A stretch of DNA of 64,000 nt from DASXRA01 sp036506155. GTDB lineage: Bacteria; Actinomycetota; Actinomycetes; Mycobacteriales; Jatrophihabitantaceae. The notes under the pieces were generated by a model. The model was not told the origin of the DNA. It saw only the letters and a list, made by a program, of their open reading frames with translations, and did no database searches. The first letter of the stretch is position 1, and every line of letters begins with the position of its first letter. The stretch spans positions 71,296 to 135,295 of the forward strand of contig DASXSF010000153.1 in assembly GCA_036506155.1 (NCBI GenBank), in the 5' to 3' direction. Shown piece by piece: positions 40,660-48,531 of this stretch. The translations under genes and the position numbers were made by a program.

Positions 40660-42342
40660 GTGAGCACCAAGGAGCATCGCAAGCCGCACAGCAGCACCGT
40701 CACGGAAGGCATCGAGCGGGCCGGAGCGCGCGGCATGCTGCGGGCGGTCGGCATGGGCGACGACGACTGGCGCAAGCCGCAGATCGGCGTCGCCTCGTCC
40801 TGGAACGAGATCACGCCGTGCAATCTGTCGCTTCGCCGGTTGGCCGGACGGGCCAAGATCGGAGTCCGCGGTGCGGACGGATTCCCGTTGGAGTTCGGGA
40901 CGATCTCGGTCTCGGACGGTATCTCGATGGGCCATGACGGGATGCACTACTCGCTCGTCTCGCGTGAGGTCATCGCGGATTCGGTCGAGACGGTGTTCCG
41001 CGCCGAGCAGTTCGACGGCGCCGTGCTGCTCGCCGGCTGCGACAAGTCCGAGCCCGGCATGATCATGGCGGCCGCCCGGCTGGACGTGGCCGCGATCTTC
41101 CTCTATGCCGGGTCGTCGCTGCCCGGGCGCTTCCGGGGCCGGGACGTCAACATCGTCGACGCGTTCGAGGGAGTGGGCGCCTGCCTGGCAGGGCGCATCA
41201 CGCGCGACGAACTGACCGAGATCGAGAAGGCGATCTGTCCGGGCGAAGGTGCCTGCGCAGGCATGTTCACCGCCAACACGATGGCGTCGGCGATCGAGGC
41301 GCTCGGCCTGTCGCTGCCCGGGTCTGCCTCGCCGCCTGCACCCGACGCGCGGCGCGACGCCTACGCCGAGCGGTCCGGTGAAGCCGTTGTGCACCTCGTC
41401 GATGCCGGCATCACCACGCGGACCATCCTCACCCGGGAGGCGTTCGAGAACGCGATCACCGTGGTGATGGCCCTCGGCGGCTCGACCAACGCCGTGCTGC
41501 ACCTGCTGGCCATTGCCAACGAGGCGAAGGTCGACCTCACCCTCGACGACTTCAACCGGATCGGGGACCGGACCCCGCACCTGGCCGACGTCAAGCCGTT
41601 CGGGCGCTACGTCATGTCCGACGTCGACGCGATAGGCGGCGTGCCCGTCGTCATGAAGGCGCTGCTCGACGCCGGGCTGCTCTCCGGCGACGCGCTCACT
41701 GTCACCGGCCGGACCATCGCGGAGAACCTCCACGACATCGCTCCGCCCGACCCGGACGGCAAGATCATCCACGCGATGAACGACCCCATCCACCGCACGG
41801 GTGGGCTGACCATCCTGCGCGGCTCGCTCGCCTCCGAAGGAGCGGTCGTGAAGAGTGCCGGCCTCGAGGCAGAGACCTTCGAGGGCGCGGCACGGGTGTT
41901 CGACCGCGAGCAGGCTGCAATGGACGCTCTCGCCGCAGGCACGCTCTCGGCGGGCGATGTCGTCGTGATCCGCTACGAGGGCCCGAAGGGCGGGCCGGGC
42001 ATGCGCGAGATGCTCCAGATCACCAGTGCGATCAAGGGCGCCGGGCTCGGCAAGGACGTGCTACTGCTCACCGACGGCCGCTTCTCCGGCGGGACCACGG
42101 GCCCGTGCGTCGGCCATGTGGCGCCCGAGGCAGCGGTGGGCGGCCCGATCGCCCTGGTGCGCGACGGCGACCGCATCCGCCTCGACCTCGCGGCGCGCAC
42201 GCTCGACCTGCTCGTTGACGACGCAGATCTGGAACGCCGCCGCGCCGAGTGGAAGCCGCCACCGCAGCCGTTCGACTACGGCGTCCTCGGCAAGTACGCG
42301 AAGCTGGTGGGCTCGGCCGCACACGGCGCCATATGTGGTTAG
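40660..42342 (+). CDS. ilvD: Dihydroxy-acid dehydratase
   Basis: 560 aa. Fe-S dehydratase: ASSWNEITPCN, the cluster cysteine in LAGCDKSEPGMIMA and CPGEGACAGMFTANTM, ALGGSTNAVLHL, and the C-terminal TDGRFSGGTTGPCVGHVAPEAAVGGPIALVRDGD. Catalyses the fourth common step of Ile and Val synthesis (dihydroxy acid to 2-keto acid). It lies just ahead of ilvBNC but is separated from them by a repeat and the ilvB attenuator, so it is probably transcribed separately. Confidence 0.96.
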   Translation: MSTKEHRKPHSSTVTEGIERAGARGMLRAVGMGDDDWRKPQIGVASSWNEITPCNLSLRRLAGRAKIGVRGADGFPLEFGTISVSDGISMGHDGMHYSLVSREVIADSVETVFRAEQFDGAVLLAGCDKSEPGMIMAAARLDVAAIFLYAGSSLPGRFRGRDVNIVDAFEGVGACLAGRITRDELTEIEKAICPGEGACAGMFTANTMASAIEALGLSLPGSASPPAPDARRDAYAERSGEAVVHLVDAGITTRTILTREAFENAITVVMALGGSTNAVLHLLAIANEAKVDLTLDDFNRIGDRTPHLADVKPFGRYVMSDVDAIGGVPVVMKALLDAGLLSGDALTVTGRTIAENLHDIAPPDPDGKIIHAMNDPIHRTGGLTILRGSLASEGAVVKSAGLEAETFEGAARVFDREQAAMDALAAGTLSAGDVVVIRYEGPKGGPGMREMLQITSAIKGAGLGKDVLLLTDGRFSGGTTGPCVGHVAPEAAVGGPIALVRDGDRIRLDLAARTLDLLVDDADLERRRAEWKPPPQPFDYGVLGKYAKLVGSAAHGAICG

Positions 42343-42343
42343 C

Positions 42344-42410
42344 CGCGATGAGCGCTTGCGCGAAGAGCCCGCCGGCCGCGCGAGCGGAGCGAGCTTGCGT
42401 GCGGCGTGAG
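42344..42410. repeat. Dispersed GC-rich intergenic repeat, copy D (plus orientation, short)
   Basis: GCGATGAGCGCTTGCGCGAAGAG, then GCGCGAGCGGAGCGAGC. The right-hand TCCGGATCG block is missing, so this is a truncated copy. It lies immediately after the ilvD stop, a position where it could end the ilvD transcript. Confidence 0.65.
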
Positions 42411-42487
42411 GTATCCGCCCCTTGGGGCGGTGCCGAGCGGCGCGCCCGGCGGATAGTTCCAGGATGTGGGACGCCCGTCTCGCTGGG

Positions 42488-42517
42488 TTGAACTGGCTCG
42501 CGGCCCGCGTGTATCGT
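42488..42517 (+). promoter_or_regulatory. Promoter of the ilvBNC-leuB operon
   Basis: TTGAAC (42488-42493), an 18-base spacer, TATCGT (42512-42517), then 7 nt to the leader-peptide GTG at 42525. It is the best two-element promoter in the window, and the leader peptide would be the very first thing transcribed. Confidence 0.6.
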
Positions 42518-42524
42518 CACGCTC

Positions 42525-42563
42525 GTGCGTCATCTCGTACTTATCGACACGCGCGTCGGCTGA
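42525..42563 (+). CDS. ilvB leader peptide (12 aa, VRHLVLIDTRVG)
   Basis: GTG-initiated ORF with five branched-chain codons among 12, including consecutive Leu-Val-Leu-Ile at codons 4-7 (CTC GTA CTT ATC; GTA and CTT are uncommon codons in this GC-rich genome). It ends at TGA, within the loop of the following stem. It is the sensing part of a transcription attenuator: scarcity of charged Leu, Val or Ile tRNA would stall the ribosome there. Confidence 0.75.
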   Translation: MRHLVLIDTRVG

Positions 42564-42616
42564 GCTCCACCCCATCCGACGCGCAGACCCTTCGTGCCAG
42601 GCACGGAGGGTTTTTT
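42551..42616 (+). terminator. ilvB attenuator: GC stem followed by intrinsic terminator
   Basis: Stem 1 pairs GCGCGTCGG (42551-42559) with CCGACGCGC (42576-42584). Three bases on, ACCCTTCGTG (42587-42596) pairs with CACGGAGGGT (42602-42611) around a 5-base loop, with one G-U pair, and runs into TTTTTT (42611-42616). The stop codon of the leader lies in the stem 1 loop. A mutually exclusive antiterminator was not found by eye. Confidence 0.75.
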
Positions 42617-42646
42617 AGTGCAGCGACGACCTCCAGGAAGGCGCCC

Positions 42647-44407
42647 ATGGACGGCCCAGGTAGCGCAGCGAACATCACCGGCGCGCAGGCGCTCGTGCGG
42701 TCACTCGAACGGGTTGGCGCCGACGTCGTATTCGGTATCCCCGGGGGAGCGATCCTTCCCGCGTACGACCCCCTCTACGACTCCACGAGGGTGCGGCACA
42801 TCCTCGTCCGCCACGAGCAGGGCGCGGGCCACGCCGCAGAGGGGTACGCCCAGGCGACCGGCAAGGTCGGCGTCTGCATGGCGACGTCGGGGCCGGGGGC
42901 CACGAACCTCGTCACGCCGATTGCCGACGCCTACATGGACTCGGTGCCGATCGTCGCGATCACGGGACAGGTCGGCCGCGCGTTCATCGGCACGGACGCG
43001 TTCCAAGAGGCGGACATCTCCGGCATCACGTTGCCGATCACCAAGCACAACTTCCTGGTGCAGTCGGCCGCCGAGGTGCCGCAGGCGATCGCGGCCGCAT
43101 TCCACCTCGCCTCGACGGGACGTCCCGGGCCGGTGCTGGTGGACGTGCCCAAGGACGTGCTCCAGGAGCGGGCTCCGTTCGCCTGGCCGCCGCGGATCGA
43201 CCTGCCCGGCTACCGCCCCGTGACCCGCCCGCACGGCAAGCAGGTCCGTGAGGCAGCACGGTTGATCGCGACCGCGCGACGGCCGGTGCTCTACGTCGGC
43301 GGCGGAGTGCTCAAGTCGCGGGCGGTCGCCGAACTGCGCCAGCTCGCCGAGCTCACCGGCATTCCGATCGTCACCACCCTGATGGCGCGGGGCGCTTTCC
43401 CGGACAGCCATCGCCAGCACCTGGGCATGCCGGGTATGCACGGCAACGTCACCGCGGTCACCGCCCTGCAGAAGGCGGACCTGCTCATCGCGCTGGGCAC
43501 CCGGTTCGACGACCGGGTCACCGGCAAGCTCGATACGTTCGCCCCCGGCGCCGCCGTTATCCACGCCGACATCGACCCGGCTGAGATCGGCAAAAACCGC
43601 ATCGCGGACGTGCCGATCGTCGGCGACGCCCGCGAAGTGCTGATCGAGCTGATCCCCGCGGTGCAGGCCGAATACGAGGCAGGCAATCGTGCCGATCTGA
43701 CCGGGTGGTGGCAGCAGCTCGACCAGTGGCGCACGACGTACCCGCTCGGCTACGAGGACCCACCGGACGGCGCGCTGTCCCCGCAGTACGTGATCGAACG
43801 GCTCGGCAGGATCGCCGGCCCGGAGACGATCTTCGCCGCGGGAGTGGGCCAGCACCAGATGTGGGCGTCGCAGTTCATCAGCTACGAGAACCCGTACACG
43901 TGGCTGAATTCGGGTGGCGCCGGAACGATGGGCTACGCCGTACCGGCTGCGATGGGTGCGAAGGTCGGCCGCCCGGACAAACTCGTCTGGGCCATCGACG
44001 GCGACGGCTGCTTCCAGATGACCAACCAGGAGCTGGCGACCTGCGCCATCGAGGGCATTCCGATCAAGGTCGCAGTGATCAACAACGGCAACCTCGGGAT
44101 GGTGCGCCAATGGCAGGCGCTGTTCTACGACGAGCGGTACTCGCACACGGACCTGAGCACACACAAGCTCATCCCGGACTTCGTCAAGCTGGCCGACGCC
44201 CTGGGCTGCGTCGGGCTGCGCTGCGAGGCCAAGGACGACGTCGACGGCGCGATCGAGAAGGCGATGTCGATCAACGACGCTCCGGTGGTGGTCGACTTCA
44301 CGGTGGGCAAGGACGCGATGGTGTGGCCGATGGTGCCCGCCGGCACCAGTAACGACGACATCCAGGCGGCCCGGGGCATCCGGCCCACATTCGACGAGGA
44401 CGAGTGA
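42647..44407 (+). CDS. ilvB: Acetolactate synthase large subunit
   Basis: 586 aa from ATG 42647 (CCAGGAAGG upstream). ThDP enzyme: GIPGGAILPAYDPLYDS and the catalytic Glu in RHEQGAGHAAEGYA (about residue 65), TSGPGATNLVT, FAD-domain GTRFDDRVTGK, and the ThDP motif GDGCFQMTNQEL ... NNGNLGMVRQWQ. Makes acetolactate or acetohydroxybutyrate. Full length. First structural gene behind the attenuator; 64 bp before ilvN. Confidence 0.96.
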   Translation: MDGPGSAANITGAQALVRSLERVGADVVFGIPGGAILPAYDPLYDSTRVRHILVRHEQGAGHAAEGYAQATGKVGVCMATSGPGATNLVTPIADAYMDSVPIVAITGQVGRAFIGTDAFQEADISGITLPITKHNFLVQSAAEVPQAIAAAFHLASTGRPGPVLVDVPKDVLQERAPFAWPPRIDLPGYRPVTRPHGKQVREAARLIATARRPVLYVGGGVLKSRAVAELRQLAELTGIPIVTTLMARGAFPDSHRQHLGMPGMHGNVTAVTALQKADLLIALGTRFDDRVTGKLDTFAPGAAVIHADIDPAEIGKNRIADVPIVGDAREVLIELIPAVQAEYEAGNRADLTGWWQQLDQWRTTYPLGYEDPPDGALSPQYVIERLGRIAGPETIFAAGVGQHQMWASQFISYENPYTWLNSGGAGTMGYAVPAAMGAKVGRPDKLVWAIDGDGCFQMTNQELATCAIEGIPIKVAVINNGNLGMVRQWQALFYDERYSHTDLSTHKLIPDFVKLADALGCVGLRCEAKDDVDGAIEKAMSINDAPVVVDFTVGKDAMVWPMVPAGTSNDDIQAARGIRPTFDEDE

Positions 44408-44413
44408 CCGATC

Positions 44414-44452
44414 GCGCAACATTCGCTCGCCTCAGGCGAGCAAATCTTGCGC
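44414..44452 (+). other. Long hairpin in the ilvB-ilvN gap
   Basis: GCGCAA (44414-44419) pairs with TTGCGC (44447-44452) and, inside it, GCTCGCC (44425-44431) pairs with GGCGAGC (44435-44441) around a TCA loop. It lies 20 bp before the ilvN ATG and can form in the message. No U-tract; possibly an RNA-processing or stability element that sets the IlvB:IlvN ratio. Confidence 0.6.
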
Positions 44453-44471
44453 AATCGCAGAAAGGTTGGCC

Positions 44472-44996
44472 ATGACAACACACACCCTCTCGGTTCTCGT
44501 TGAGAACAAGCCGGGCGTGCTGGCCCGGGTGTCCGGGCTCTTCAGCCGCCGCGGGTTCAACATCGAGTCGCTCGCCGTCGGGCCGACCGAGCACCCGGAG
44601 ATCTCGCGCATCACGATCCTCGTCAGCGTCGAGGGCACCGCGCTCGAGCAGGTGACCAAGCAGCTCAACAAGCTCATCAACGTGATCAAGATCGTCGAGC
44701 TGGAGGACGCCGCCTCGGTCCAGCGGGAGCTATTACTGGTCAAGGTGCGGGCTGACGACACGACGCGCCGCGGCGTCCTCGAGACGGTCGAGCTGTTCCG
44801 GGCGAAGGTGGTCGACGTGGGGCCGGAGGCGCTCACGATCGAGGTCACCGGCCAGCCGGCCAAGCTCGAAGCCATGCTCCGGATGCTGGAGCCGGCAGGT
44901 ATTCGCGAGATGGTCCAATCGGGGGTCGTCGCGCTCGGGCGCGGACCCAGGTCGATGACGCAAGCCGCGTTGCGCTCGGTCGAGCGCAGCGCCTAG
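44472..44996 (+). CDS. ilvN: Acetolactate synthase small (regulatory) subunit
   Basis: 174 aa from ATG 44472 with AAAGG just upstream. N-terminal ACT domain (HTLSVLVENKPGVLARVSGLFSRRGFNIESLAVGPTE) with the valine-binding loop, then the C-terminal ALS_ss domain (ELLLVKVRADDTTRRGVLETVELFRAKVVDVGPEALTIEVTG). It confers valine feedback inhibition on IlvB. Confidence 0.95.
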   Translation: MTTHTLSVLVENKPGVLARVSGLFSRRGFNIESLAVGPTEHPEISRITILVSVEGTALEQVTKQLNKLINVIKIVELEDAASVQRELLLVKVRADDTTRRGVLETVELFRAKVVDVGPEALTIEVTGQPAKLEAMLRMLEPAGIREMVQSGVVALGRGPRSMTQAALRSVERSA

Positions 44997-45008
44997 GAGA
45001 GGAACGCA

Positions 45009-46037
45009 GTGGCAGTAGAGATTTATTACGACGAGGACGCCGACCTGTCGATCGTCCAGGGACGCAAGGTCGCCGTGCTCGGCTACGGCAGTCAGGGGCA
45101 CGCGCACGCGCTGTCGTTGCGGGACTCCGGCGTGGACGTCCGGGTCGGCTTGCCCGAGGGCTCGAAGTCGCGGCCGAAAGCAGAGGATCAGGGCCTGCGC
45201 GTGGTGACGCCGGACGCGGCGGCGGCCGAGGCGGACCTGATCATGGTGCTTGCCCCGGACCCCGCGCAGCGCAGGCTCTATGCCGAGTCGATCGAGCCGA
45301 ATCTGCGCGACGGTGACGCGATCTTCTTCGGGCACGGGTTCAACATCCGCTTCGGCTACATCAAGCCGCCGGGCAACGTCGACGTGGCCATGGTGGCGCC
45401 CAAGGGTCCCGGCCACCTCGTGCGGCGCCAGTTCGTCGACGGCAAGGGCGTACCGGTGCTCGTAGCCGTCGAGCAGGACGCCACGGGCAGCGCGTTCCCC
45501 CTTGCGCTGTCATACGCGAAGGCGATGGGCGGCACCCGCGCCGGAGCGATCAAGACGACGTTCACCGAGGAGACCGAGACCGACCTGTTCGGCGAGCAGG
45601 CGGTCTTGTGCGGCGGGGTATCGGCGCTGGTCCAGCGGGCTTTCGAGACCCTGACCGAGGCCGGCTACGCGCCCGAAGTCGCCTATTTCGAGTGCCTGCA
45701 CGAGCTGAAGCTGATCGTTGACCTCATGTACGAGGGTGGCATTTCCAAGATGCGATGGTCGGTGTCCGATACCGCGGAGTACGGCGACTACGTGTCCGGG
45801 CCGCGGGTTATCGACGAGCACGTCAAGGACAACATGCAACACATCCTCGGTGAGATCCGCGACGGCTCGTTCGCGGCTCGGTTCATCGCCGACCAGGACG
45901 CCGGTGCGCCGGAGTTCACGGCACTACGCGCCAAGGCCGAGCAGCACCCGATCGAAGAGGTCGGCAAGAGACTGCGCGGGCTGATGAGCTGGGTCACTAC
46001 GGACGACGACTACACCGAGGGAACCGCCGCCCGATGA
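45009..46037 (+). CDS. ilvC: Ketol-acid reductoisomerase
   Basis: 342 aa from GTG 45009 (AGGAGAGGAA upstream). Class I enzyme: NADPH loop LGYGSQGHAHALSLRDSGVDVRVGLPEGS, MVAPKGPGHLVRRQF, ETDLFGEQAVLCGG (Mg ligands D, E), CLHELKLIVDLMYEGG and SDTAEYGDY. Converts acetolactate to dihydroxyisovalerate. It overlaps leuB by 4 bases. Confidence 0.97.
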   Translation: MAVEIYYDEDADLSIVQGRKVAVLGYGSQGHAHALSLRDSGVDVRVGLPEGSKSRPKAEDQGLRVVTPDAAAAEADLIMVLAPDPAQRRLYAESIEPNLRDGDAIFFGHGFNIRFGYIKPPGNVDVAMVAPKGPGHLVRRQFVDGKGVPVLVAVEQDATGSAFPLALSYAKAMGGTRAGAIKTTFTEETETDLFGEQAVLCGGVSALVQRAFETLTEAGYAPEVAYFECLHELKLIVDLMYEGGISKMRWSVSDTAEYGDYVSGPRVIDEHVKDNMQHILGEIRDGSFAARFIADQDAGAPEFTALRAKAEQHPIEEVGKRLRGLMSWVTTDDDYTEGTAAR

Positions 46038-47053
46038 GACTGGCGGTCATTCCCGGCGACGGCATCGGCGTCGAGGTCACCGAGCAGGCGTTGCGGGTGC
46101 TGACAGCCGTGGTTCCCCACGTCGAGGTCGATCGTTACGACCTGGGTGCTGCGCGCTGGCATCGCACCGGCGAGACGCTGCCCGACTCGGTGCTTTCCGA
46201 GCTGCGCGGGCACGACGCGATCCTGCTCGGGGCGGTAGGAGATCCCTCGGTGCCGGCGGGCGTTCTGGAGCGAGGGCTGTTGCTGCGGCTGCGCTTCGAG
46301 CTCGACCACTACGTCAACCTTCGTCCGGCCAAGCTGTATCCGGGCGTACCGACGCCGCTTGCCGGATCGCCAGAGATCGACTTCCTGGTGTACCGCGAGG
46401 GCACCGAGGGTCCGTACGTGGGCAACGGCGGGGTCCTCCGGAAGGGCACTCGACACGAAGTCGCCACAGAGGTCAGCGTCAATACCGCATTCGGCGTCGA
46501 GCGGGTCGTGCGCGCCGCGTTCGAACGAGCGCAGACGCGGCCGCGCAAGCATCTGACCCTGGTGCACAAGAACAATGTGCTCGTCTATGCAGGCGGCCTG
46601 TGGAAGCGGACAGTGGACGCGGTGGCCGCGGAGCACCCGGACGTCGCAGTGGCGTATCAGCATGTCGACGCCGCGACGATCTACCTGGTTACCGACCCCG
46701 GTCGCTACGACGTGATCGTTACCGACAACCTGTTCGGAGACATCATCACCGACCTGGCGGCTGCTGTGTCGGGCGGCATCGGCCTCGCCGCGTCGGGCAA
46801 CGTCGATCCGTCGCGGCGCAACCCGTCGATGTTCGAGCCGGTGCACGGCTCGGCACCCGACATCGCCGGGCAGGGTAAGGCCGATCCGACGGCTGCCGTC
46901 CTGTCTACAGCCATGCTGCTCGATCACCTGGGCCTCTCGGACCCGGCGTCCCGGGTCGAGGCAGCCGTGGCTGCCGACCTCGCGACCCGCGATTTTCGCA
47001 ACCCCGGCACCACGTCCGAGATCGGGGAGCGGCTCGCCAAGGCGGCGACATGA
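46034..47053 (+). CDS. leuB: 3-isopropylmalate dehydrogenase
   Basis: 339 aa. IPGDGIGVEV at the N-terminus, RLRFELDHYVNLRPAKLYPGV, YREGTEGPYVG (Tyr of the active site), HKNNVLVYAGGLWKRT (Lys), DVIVTDNLFGDIITDLAA (Asp ligands of Mg) and MFEPVHGSAPDIAGQGKADPTAAVLS (NAD site). Short actinobacterial form, as in M. tuberculosis. It links the valine block to leucine synthesis. leuA/leuC/leuD are not in the window. Confidence 0.96.
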   Translation: MRLAVIPGDGIGVEVTEQALRVLTAVVPHVEVDRYDLGAARWHRTGETLPDSVLSELRGHDAILLGAVGDPSVPAGVLERGLLLRLRFELDHYVNLRPAKLYPGVPTPLAGSPEIDFLVYREGTEGPYVGNGGVLRKGTRHEVATEVSVNTAFGVERVVRAAFERAQTRPRKHLTLVHKNNVLVYAGGLWKRTVDAVAAEHPDVAVAYQHVDAATIYLVTDPGRYDVIVTDNLFGDIITDLAAAVSGGIGLAASGNVDPSRRNPSMFEPVHGSAPDIAGQGKADPTAAVLSTAMLLDHLGLSDPASRVEAAVAADLATRDFRNPGTTSEIGERLAKAAT

Positions 47054-47592
47054 CGCAGGCGCTCGGCCTGCTCGAACGGGCCCTCGCCCAGACCGGGTCG
47101 ATCATCGCGGCGATCCGGCCGGAGCAGGGGACGCTGCCCACGCCCTGTCCACAGTGGACGGTTCGTGACGTCGTCGAGCATGTTGTCGGCCACGGCCTGC
47201 CCAACTTCACCGCAGTGGCGCGAGGCGAGACGGTCGACTGGCTGGCGCCGCCCCAACCGCTCGGCGGCGATTGGGCGGCGCAGTTCCGCACCGGAGCAGA
47301 CGGGTTGCTCGCGGCGTGGCGCCGGCCGGACGCGCGGGCCGGACGCGCCGACCAGCAGATCGCCGAGCTGGCCGTCCACGGCTGGGACCTTGTTACTGCC
47401 ACCGGCGTCGACGTACCACTCGATGACGAGATCGCCGAACACTCGCTCGCGTGGTCGCACGGCATGCTCCGCCCCGAACATCGCGGCCCGGACAAGGCGT
47501 TCGGGCAAGAGGTGCCGGTGCCGGCCGATGCTCCGGCCTATGCCCGCCTGGTCGGGTGGTTCGGCCGTGACCCCGCCTGGCGCCCGGCCTAG
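47050..47592 (+). CDS. TIGR03086-type mycothiol-dependent-transferase-like protein
   Basis: 180 aa, GTGA/ATGA overlap with leuB. DinB-like helical bundle of the maleylpyruvate-isomerase N-terminal type: LPTPCPQWTVRDVVEHVVGHGLPNFTAVARGE (TPCxxWxVRxxxxHxxG), AELAVHGWDLVTATG and LVGWFGRDPAWRP. The C-P-x-W and H-x-x-G elements are the metal and thiol site signature. Probably a passenger of the leuB transcript. Confidence 0.82.
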   Translation: MTQALGLLERALAQTGSIIAAIRPEQGTLPTPCPQWTVRDVVEHVVGHGLPNFTAVARGETVDWLAPPQPLGGDWAAQFRTGADGLLAAWRRPDARAGRADQQIAELAVHGWDLVTATGVDVPLDDEIAEHSLAWSHGMLRPEHRGPDKAFGQEVPVPADAPAYARLVGWFGRDPAWRPA

Positions 47593-47596
47593 CGAG

Positions 47597-48526
47597 TCAG
47601 ACCGCCGCGTCCATCCGGGCTCGCTGCTCGGCGTTCAGTGTCAGCCGGACACCGGCGAGCGCCTCGTCCAGTTGGGCCACGGAGCTGCACCCGACCATCG
47701 GAGTGATCGGCGCTTCGCCGCCGACCAACCACGCCAGCACGACCTGATTGCGGGTCGTCTCGAGCTCGGCTGCCACCAAGTCGAGGACGGCCAGCCGGCG
47801 CGTGTTGCCGACATGGTCGTACGCGTCGGTCAGGCGATCGCGATGCACATAGCCTCCCTTGAGCAGCGGGCTGTACACCCAGATGTCCAGGCCGACTGTC
47901 GTCGCGTAGTCGAGCGTCTCGTCGGTGAGCCAGCCGAAGCGCTGCGACTGGAAGGCAACCGGAGCACTCGGGCGGGGCTGCAGGTACGAGTGCATCAGCT
48001 GCAGGATCGTGAACCCCGGTCGGCCCCGGGCTGCGTGCCGAGCCTGCTCCACCCGCCAGGTCGGCCAGTTCGAGCAGCCGATCCGCCCTACCACGCCGTC
48101 CGCGATCAGCGATCCGAACGCGTCCATCGTCTCCTCGACGGGCACGGACCGATCCTCGACATGCGCCCAGTACAGGTCGAGGTGGTCTGTGCCCAGTTGC
48201 CCGAGGCTGCGCTGCACCGCGTTCTTGATCGTCGCGGCCGAGAGCCCTTCGAGGTTGTCCGGGTAGCCGCCGGGGACGACCGGCTGCGCCCCGACCTTGG
48301 TGCTGAGGTACACGCGGTCGCGCATTCCGGGACGTGCGGCGAGCCAGCGGCCGATCACCGCCTCACTCTGGCCGCCGAACCCGCTGGGATCAGACCAGAA
48401 CGAGTAGTTGTCGGACGTGTCGATCATGGTGCCGCCGGCATCGACGAACCGGTCGAGGATCTCGACGGACGTGCGCTCGTCGGTGCGCGTGCCGAAGTAC
48501 ATGGCGCCCAGTACGAGTGGTGTCAT
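47597..48526 (-). CDS. Aldo/keto reductase (paralogue 1)
   Basis: 309 aa from ATG 48526. AKR barrel: FVDAGGTMIDTSDNYSFW (Asp and Tyr of the tetrad), RVYLSTKVGAQP (Lys), LDLYWAHVEDRSVPVEETMDAFGSL (His), GRIGCSNWPTWRVEQA, and a C-terminal ITPMVGCSSVAQLDEAL NADPH-binding helix. Same length as, and clearly homologous throughout to, the gene immediately upstream on this strand; 5 bp separate them, so they form a duplicated operon. Confidence 0.88.
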   Translation of the reverse strand: MTPLVLGAMYFGTRTDERTSVEILDRFVDAGGTMIDTSDNYSFWSDPSGFGGQSEAVIGRWLAARPGMRDRVYLSTKVGAQPVVPGGYPDNLEGLSAATIKNAVQRSLGQLGTDHLDLYWAHVEDRSVPVEETMDAFGSLIADGVVGRIGCSNWPTWRVEQARHAARGRPGFTILQLMHSYLQPRPSAPVAFQSQRFGWLTDETLDYATTVGLDIWVYSPLLKGGYVHRDRLTDAYDHVGNTRRLAVLDLVAAELETTRNQVVLAWLVGGEAPITPMVGCSSVAQLDEALAGVRLTLNAEQRARMDAAV

Positions 48527-48531
48527 GCCGG

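Noticed and set aside
42422..42646. 75-residue extension of IlvB
   Set aside because: It would translate through the attenuator. ATG 42647 has a ribosome-binding site and the normal IlvB N-terminus.
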